Source: Symbiodinium sp. CCMP2592 (lineage: Eukaryota; Sar; Dinophyceae; Suessiales; Symbiodiniaceae). Taken from it: DNA of 64,000 nucleotides. Both the position numbers and the translations under genes were made by a program. Positions 58,271 to 64,000 of the stretch are shown piece by piece; the stretch's first letter is position 1; every line of letters begins with the position of its first letter. Location of the stretch: positions 34,802-98,801 of the forward strand of contig CAJNDT010001019.1 of NCBI GenBank assembly GCA_905221615.1, in the 5' to 3' direction. The notes beneath the pieces are model-generated. The model was not told where the DNA came from. It searched no databases and saw only the letters and a program-made list of their open reading frames with translations.

Positions 58271-59309
58271 CTTAGCCTAACTTACCGAGCCAGCTTTTTA
58301 CGCGTCTGGCATACGTCCTTCGAAGAAAGCTGAAATCCAAACCCTTGGCGTTCGAAAACCAAATCTAAAAGACGCCAGACTTTACGTTTGTCTCGCACGT
58401 TATTTGAAATCTGACAGTGCATAACTGAGAAGGTCTAAACCAGTCCTGCCATGTGAGAACAGTTCTTATGGAGCTTCTCGAGAAAATTCGCTGCCCGCTC
58501 TTCGCGAGCATCGTCGTGCCCCGGCATGGAGCTCAAGCTAGGCTTTTCTTGCCTTCCGCTTTGAGCAAAGAAGTTCAGTCTGCTCTTAGGACCAGGACAT
58601 GCAACAAGCCCCAAACCCACCATGCAGGAAGAATTGGTGACCCAGTATTGAGGGTGAAGATTCGAATGTTCCTGACCCCTGCACCTACTCGCGGACACGA
58701 GAACCACAGTGTGTCTCTTGCTAGATGCAGGCCATGATGAATGAATCGAATGGGTGACCACTTCATCTTTGAACCTGGTCTTCCCCTTGCCCGATTTCAG
58801 ATGCTGGAGATCCAAACCTGGAGATCCTCAGTTTAAGCATCGGCGGCTCATCGTAGCATGCTATTGAGGGAGTACAGACGGCTCAGAACTGCTTCCATTG
58901 CCTGAATGGGCGTTTTCCAGAGTGTCCCATACAGACATATCGTATACATACATATGTATATACATATATATATATATGTATTTATTTTTCATATGCGAAT
59001 ACATGCAACGGCATCTTCGAGACAGAAAAGAGACAGCAAGTGGGCATAGACCAAGACTTGTGCCTGCTTGACTCACACACAGAGTTGCACATGACCGAAT
59101 AGCACGATGATCCAGTGATGCACACCGCCGGAGCTGGTAGCTGGTCCTTGAGGTACAGCTTCGTGACCACCACCACATGGTCTCTTCGCTCAGTAGGACA
59201 GACCAGCTGCTGTCTACATTTTGTGCACTCAGCTGTGCATGAATGTCTCGTTCACTCTCCTCATGTAGCCGACTGGTTCCGTGATCCAGTGCAGAATAGC
59301 GGTGCAGAG
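58271..59309. other. Spacer with (TA)n tract
   Basis: Overlapping unrecognised frames at 58435-58815 on both strands, and a TA/CATA microsatellite at 58940-58990. Confidence 0.4.
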
Positions 59310-60626
59310 ATGCGGAAGGTCGTGCTGTGTAGTATTGCCCAGGACCAATATCCCGGGCAAAATTCGCTTAGCCATGTGGTACCGCATGATGTGAAGCTCG
59401 TCACTTCTGCTTTCAGACACAGGTTTTCCGACAGACTGGTTGTGGTACCTCCAATCACAAATGTGGACTCAGCTCACATGCACACGATCGCAGACAGGCT
59501 GCAGGTAGCAGCCGAGCAGCACGTTCAAGATGGTGATCTCGTGACCCTGTATGTCGGAGGCCATGGCATTACTGCCGGTGCTGGGACTGTGCTCGCCCCC
59601 ATCGATTTCAGTCCCGATAACCAGTTCGGCATCGCACTCGGACGTTTGAAGGACTTCCTTGCGGTGTTCCAAGCTCGCAACCCGCGCGGTGTGAATCACG
59701 TGGCCTGGAATTTGTGTGGGGAGCTTCTGGTCGACATGAATCTGCCAGACTTGCCCATTGCCGGCTCCAACTACCATGTTCTGTTTGCCTGCCCGGACAC
59801 TCGTCTGTCTCACATCGGGAACAACCATGTGCAGTTGGATGGCAGCAATGTTCAAGTCACGAATTTTGCGCTGGCCTACGCTGATGCCGTGAGACGGGAA
59901 CCAAACTGGATCTCTGCGGTTCATGCAACCAGGACCAAGCTCCTCCGTATGACTCCTCCACAAGTTTGCCCAGCTTACGAAGCATTGGAGGCGCCTCAGG
60001 TCGGCTTTGGCTTGCTAGATGCTCTAGATTCCGTTGGCAGATGGTTGTGGCCAAATGTCGTGGTGCCAGGTGCCACTACAGCTGCCCAGGCTGGCTTGAA
60101 TGCTGCAGCAGGTGTGGCTGCGGACTTGATCCGGCAAGGCCACAACTTCGTGGACAATACTGACGCTGTTCATGGTTACGATGGTCAGGGGCTTCAGAAC
60201 GGCACCTACACCATCCAGGTGGCCGGTGGCACGAACCAGGGCAAGACATATCTGAGTTGTAGTTCAGACGGCGAAGTAGTGAACTTGTTCCACACGATCG
60301 AGAACACCGGCCGCCAAAAGTGGACATATAAACATCGTGGTAGTTTCGGTACATTCAAAGCTGCTGGCGGCATTGATGGTGACCGCATCTGGCTTAACAG
60401 CACAAGTGACGGCAAGAAGGTTGACCTCGTTGAGTTTGATGATGCCACGGGACGTCAGCGCTGGACCATCGAAGCATGCGCAGATGGTACCTACAACTTC
60501 AAGGTCTTTGGCGGAGTTACAGGTAAGCTGAAATATTTGTCGTGTACGGCAGACGGAAAGGTGGATCTTTACGATAAGGATGACACATCGGGTCGCCAGC
60601 GATGGATCTTCAAGCTTGCAGAGTAA
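59310..60626 (+). CDS. Caspase-like protease domain fused to a beta-trefoil-like domain
   Basis: 438 residues from the ATG at 59310, chosen because the caspase-like fold begins there (RKVVLCSIAQDQYPG); the frame stays open upstream to 59115. The N-terminal half resembles peptidase family C14 (caspase/metacaspase clan CD): VTLYVGGHG places the catalytic His near residue 85, and HVAWNLCGE places the candidate catalytic Cys near residue 136, each after a hydrophobic strand. The usual DxCxSG context after the Cys is altered. The C-terminal 145 residues hold three repeats of about 46 residues, each with TYLSC/IWLNS/KYLSC, then SDG/ADG and GRQ(K/R)W (near GRQKWTYK, GRQRWTIE, GRQRWIFK). Three such units fit a beta-trefoil, often a ligand- or sugar-binding fold. 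No introns, signal peptide or membrane span are seen. It is likely a regulated protease, or a pseudo-enzyme, whose activity is coupled to ligand binding. Confidence 0.7.
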   Translation: MRKVVLCSIAQDQYPGQNSLSHVVPHDVKLVTSAFRHRFSDRLVVVPPITNVDSAHMHTIADRLQVAAEQHVQDGDLVTLYVGGHGITAGAGTVLAPIDFSPDNQFGIALGRLKDFLAVFQARNPRGVNHVAWNLCGELLVDMNLPDLPIAGSNYHVLFACPDTRLSHIGNNHVQLDGSNVQVTNFALAYADAVRREPNWISAVHATRTKLLRMTPPQVCPAYEALEAPQVGFGLLDALDSVGRWLWPNVVVPGATTAAQAGLNAAAGVAADLIRQGHNFVDNTDAVHGYDGQGLQNGTYTIQVAGGTNQGKTYLSCSSDGEVVNLFHTIENTGRQKWTYKHRGSFGTFKAAGGIDGDRIWLNSTSDGKKVDLVEFDDATGRQRWTIEACADGTYNFKVFGGVTGKLKYLSCTADGKVDLYDKDDTSGRQRWIFKLAE

Positions 60627-61140
60627 TCAAGCAGGTAGCATCTGTGTCAACATCCGAACATGCGGTTCACCATCTGTGAAACTTTGAGGTATGCTCAGCA
60701 CGATTTGTGTGTGAGCAGTCTCGAAATTTGTGGTTCCGCAAGTCACTGCACGCAGGAGCTCTCCCTGCTGCTACAGATGACATGCCAGTCGGCTTGCAAC
60801 TCAAAGGAGAGGCGCTTCAGTTGAGTTTTTAAAGTTTTGAGACTGGCTTGAAGGCCGAAGAGTTTGGCAAGTTGCAGCTGCCACGATGTTGCTTCACTGC
60901 TTCACGGAATCCTATTTGGACTTGAAGCTCTTCGGCCTTAGTCAGCGCACAAAACGTTTCAAGTTGCCCCGTGTCTTCACTCAGTCACGGTTGAGAAGCT
61001 CTCCTCGCCTGCAGAAGAGAAAGTTGAGAGAGTTTGCCGCTTTGCCGCTGTGTCCGAGCCCAAAAATGTCACATGGTTTGCCGGCACGCCGGCGAGGCCG
61101 TTGGAGGTTGCACTCGTTCGACCTAAGGTGGAATCGAGAT
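60627..61140. other. 3' flank, no recognisable gene
   Basis: Probable 3' UTR and spacer. A 90-codon Arg-rich frame at 60886-61158 runs into a family A element and is not called. Confidence 0.4.
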
Positions 61141-61264
61141 GGGAGTTTCCGAAAATAGGGGGTACCCTAAATAGTAGGGTCCTAGCCAGGCGGGAGGCAA
61201 AAAAATAGTAGGATGCCTATTATAAGGACTCCTGAATAAGGTACCCCTATTCTCGGAAACTCCC
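61141..61264. mobile_element. Palindromic MITE-like element, family A copy 4
   Basis: GGGAGTTTCCGAAAATAGGG on the left and CCTATTCTCGGAAACTCCC on the right. Perfect AGAT duplication (61137-61140 and 61265-61268). The interior carries about 25 bp extra (CCAGGCGGGAGGC) relative to the other copies. Confidence 0.85.
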
Positions 61265-61756
61265 AGATTGGGCCTGGTCCGAGACGATGCCTCGGAAGGC
61301 CTGGCATGTTAGGGAGGTTTTCGTATTCTCGGCCCGGGTCGCTGTCAAGGGTTGCCATTGGTAGGGTTTTTAGGTGTGGGGTACCCGGCAGTTCGAAGAG
61401 GCCTGGATTCAAAAAGGTGTAAGATTGGGGGTTTACGGGTTAGGGTTTCTTTGACATGTTCCTTCAGGGATCTACTCGGCCGGCTTGGGGTGGAATTTCT
61501 GGGTTTTGATGCATCAGGGTTCAAGATTCTGAGTTGAAGGTGTGAGAAGTACCTTTTCAGCCTGAAGGCCCTGAAGTATAGTCCCCTCAGGAAGTATATT
61601 TCATTCATATAAAATTCAAGAGAATATTTAAAGCATTATTTTGATCATGGTTCTAAGGGGGGTATAGAGTCAGCTGCTGAATTTAGGGATTTTGATCTAC
61701 AGCTATCGTAGGGCCTGCGGAGTCTCCAACTTCCGTAGCATTCCTGGGCCGACTGC
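61265..61756. other. No recognisable gene
   Basis: G-rich telomere-like traces (GGGTTAGGGTTTC near 61440) and short frames only. Confidence 0.4.
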
Positions 61757-61952
61757 TACAGGGGCCCTCATAACTCTTTAACTACCTACACTATTATGGG
61801 GGGTTCCTTATTCTAACTATAGTCTGATGGGCCCCAAAACCCTATTCGAATTATTAAGGCCCCTATATTATACTACCCTTCTGGATCCCTGAGAGTAACC
61901 CCCATATAGAGCCCTTTAAAGGGACCCTATTCTAATCATTGAGGCCCCTATG
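61757..61952. mobile_element. Family B MITE-like elements, compound copy
   Basis: One full unit to about 61867 (GGGGTTCCTTATTCTAAC, GATGGGCCCCAAAACCC, TTATTAAGGCCCCTATA) is followed by a second right end (CTATTCTAATCATTGAGG, CCCCTATG). A further fragment lies at 62033-62090. Confidence 0.65.
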
Positions 61953-62248
61953 TCAGTTTTGGCAGCCTCAGGAGCAAGCGTGGCGACCCCTTCGAAGGCA
62001 AGTGGGAGGGAAGGACCTTTGGCCGTTCACAGGGTAGGGTTTTGGGGTTGAATCCTGATAAGGAACCCCCAAAATAGTATTGGTAATTGTCGGCATTTTC
62101 CTGTGAGGTTTGAAGGCACATCCCCCTCCAGGCTCTCTGCGAGCAACATGAGCATCACTCAGACATGGATTACAATCGTGCATCGACTATGTGACTAGGC
62201 ACCGGCTCAAGTTAAGTAGCCAGGAGCCTGCCAAAGGCGGTTTCTATC

Positions 62249-63227
62249 ATGGGCCGTCTTGATGGAAAAGTTGCAGTTATCACCGGTGGCACAAGTGGTA
62301 TTGGTTTGGAGACTGTGCGGGTTTTCGTCCAGGAGGGCTGCAAGGTCATGTTCTGTGGCCGCGGCGAGCAGGTCGGAGAGCAGATTGCCAAGGAGCTTGG
62401 TGACACATGCGGAGTCCTGGATGCATTAGAGACTGATATCACCCCCTTCCTTCATCAAACCATGTCCACTGTGAGTAAGTGAAGCGCAGACGAAAGAGTC
62501 AATCCTAGGCTTCATCAAGTGCGATGTAAATGTCGAAGCGGAGATCAAGAATGTCATAGAAAAGACCGTAGAGAAGTGGGGCAAGTTGGACATCCTTTTC
62601 AACAATGCCGGTGGGCCAGTCGGACCCTTTCGAGTTGACCAAATCAAGAAAGAGCATTTGGATGCCAACTTCAGCTTGAACTTTAACTCCATGGTGATGG
62701 CCACAAAGTTTGCACTGCCACATCTCGTCAAGCAGCCGACTTCCTCTATTATCAACAACAGCTCTATCGCTGCGAAGAAAGCAGGTTTCGGAGACCCTCT
62801 CTACAGTGCCTGCAAAGGTGCCATGGACTCTTATAGCCGAGTAGCTGCCATGCAACTCGCACCTCGGGGCGTGCGTGTCAACTGCGTCTCCCCCGGTGCC
62901 ACTGCGACGCCAATCTTCTGGTCTGGCTCTCCAGGCTCAGCGCGAGGTGCGACGCTAACGGCAGAGGATAATGCCAAGAAGCAGCAAAAGGTGGAGGCCA
63001 ACATCATTAATAACTGTGCATCCCTCCGTGTCGGCCGTGCAGGCACAGGTCTTGACATTGCCCGGGCCGCGTGCTTTCTGGCATCCGACGACAGCATGTG
63101 GATTACCGGGCAAGATCTGGTTATCGATGGCGGCATGACCACCTTTGATGCGCCAAACAAAGCCTGGATGGCAGATCCGAACCCAGTGGACCCTGTGCCT
63201 TTGAGGCACAAACTCTCCAAGCTTTAG
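62249..63227 (+). CDS. Short-chain dehydrogenase/reductase (SDR), two exons
   Basis: Exon 1 is 62249-62411 and exon 2 is 62509-63227 (about 293 residues, ending in TAG). The N-terminal Rossmann motif TGGTSGIG binds NAD(P). CDV, NNAG, a catalytic Ser in NNSS, and YSACK (YxxxK) follow in the order of classical SDRs, with a late ITGQDLVIDGG strand. The best intron is GA-AG|G (TGCG|GAGTCC to CCTAG|GCTTC, phase 1), which joins LGDTCG to FIKCDV without loss. A GT donor at 62400 also keeps phase 1 but drops four residues. The catalysed reaction is oxidation or reduction of an alcohol/ketone group; the substrate is unknown. No transit peptide is obvious, so it is probably cytosolic. The start Met is directly followed by the GRLDGKVAVITGG strand typical of the family. 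Confidence 0.85.
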
Positions 63228-64000
63228 AGGACATGCATGCGTCCCAATCAGAAAATATGTTGCAGGCTCGGCGGCGAGGCAGCACATCCGTTCCAAGGTA
63301 AGTCATTGCCCCTGCAATGGGGGCAGGTCTTGCCGCAGTGTCTGATTTGGAGAGTTGACTAAAATTAAGGCCGCTTGTCTGCTTGCACGTCTGACATGCG
63401 AGTGTATGTAGGACTCCGGAAGCAGTCACGAAGATACCTTGCATCAGGTCAAAGCGATCGCCAGCGCGGTGATGTATGGTTGTTTCACACGGCTTCTCAC
63501 GATATCGTTGCGATTGCAAACAGGAAGCGTGAGATTTCGGTGTTTTGATTGTCGCGGATCAGTATTGTGATAGGCGTGAGCCAGGAGTGTAAATATATAT
63601 ATATATATATATATATCCATCCACGTATGCTGAATTTACTAAATTCAGCTACAAGATTAGTTTCTGAAATAAGTATTTCACGACCAGAATATATATGTAT
63701 ATATATATATATATACATAGGTATCATTTTTATCATTCGAAACAAGAAGATAGATATATCAATGCATTTCTCTTTGATCTGATGATTTATAATGAATAAA
63801 TTTCATATATATATATATATATATAATTTCATTTTAGTTGGATAATTGTAGTCAGATGATCAAATAGCGGAAGAAAGATGACGAAGATGATAGGTATGAT
63901 CATGGTTTCTATATGATCTTGATAAGACTAAATTTGAGTTTGATTCAACGAAGTTATTATAGATATCGATTTTTTATTATGATATTATGCGGATTACGGC
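63228..64000. other. 3' flank and AT-rich terminal segment
   Basis: After the SDR stop comes about 270 bp of ordinary sequence. From about 63500 the DNA becomes strongly AT-rich with TA tracts at 63592-63616, 63690-63716 and 63807-63824, and ATGAT-rich text to the window end. No gene is recognised. Confidence 0.5.

Noticed and set aside
62195..62215. GGCTCAAG upstream of the SDR start as a spliced-leader relict
   Set aside because: Eight matching bases only, and the gene still has an intron, so retroposition is not supported.

Overview
The window looks like nuclear DNA of a dinoflagellate, most likely a symbiodiniacean-type genome. The grounds are: scattered TTTAGGG/CCCTAAA telomere-type units; very abundant microsatellites; genes nearly all on the + strand; introns whose best phase-consistent junctions use GC or GA donors with AG|G acceptors as well as GT; and a relict of the dinoflagellate spliced leader (AGCCATTTTGGCTCA) just upstream of a gene start at 38.5 kb. 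No rRNA, tRNA, CRISPR array or bacterial operon structure was seen.

Layout. 0-1 kb holds an intronless coding frame of unknown function (copy A). 1-6.8 kb is repeat-rich and gene-poor. 6.8-7.8 kb has several coding-like segments of an unidentified gene. 7.8-11.9 kb carries a six-exon CFAP20-like (ciliary doublet microtubule protein) gene. 12.0-14.3 kb encodes a three-exon multi-pass membrane protein. 14.3-38.5 kb is mostly non-coding repeats with one EF-hand gene fragment (19.6-20.6 kb) and a few weak exon candidates. 38.6-39.6 kb holds copy B of the first gene, preceded by the spliced-leader relict, which marks it as a probable retrogene. 39.6-44.3 kb is again repeat-rich.

44.3-50 kb is a near-intact LINE-type retrotransposon on the minus strand, with an ORF1 and a 1,321-residue ORF2 (endonuclease-like region, reverse transcriptase, C-terminal zinc-knuckle-like Cys/His cluster). 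On its 5' side, at 50.3-51.7 kb, lies an eight-unit tandem array of about 181 bp, possibly a promoter-like array. 51.8-58.3 kb has a broken minus-strand frame, a terminal exon and several weak ORFs. 59.3-60.6 kb encodes a caspase-like domain fused to a three-repeat beta-trefoil-like domain. 62.2-63.2 kb is a two-exon short-chain dehydrogenase/reductase. The last 0.5 kb is AT-rich.

At least five families of short palindromic, MITE-like elements are dispersed through the window. Family A (GGGAGTTTCC...GGAAACTCCC) has 4-bp target duplications at four sites. Two of the elements sit 10-17 nt upstream of inferred 3' splice sites. The genes show no obvious shared pathway. All protein identifications rest on motifs recognised by eye, and no database search was possible.
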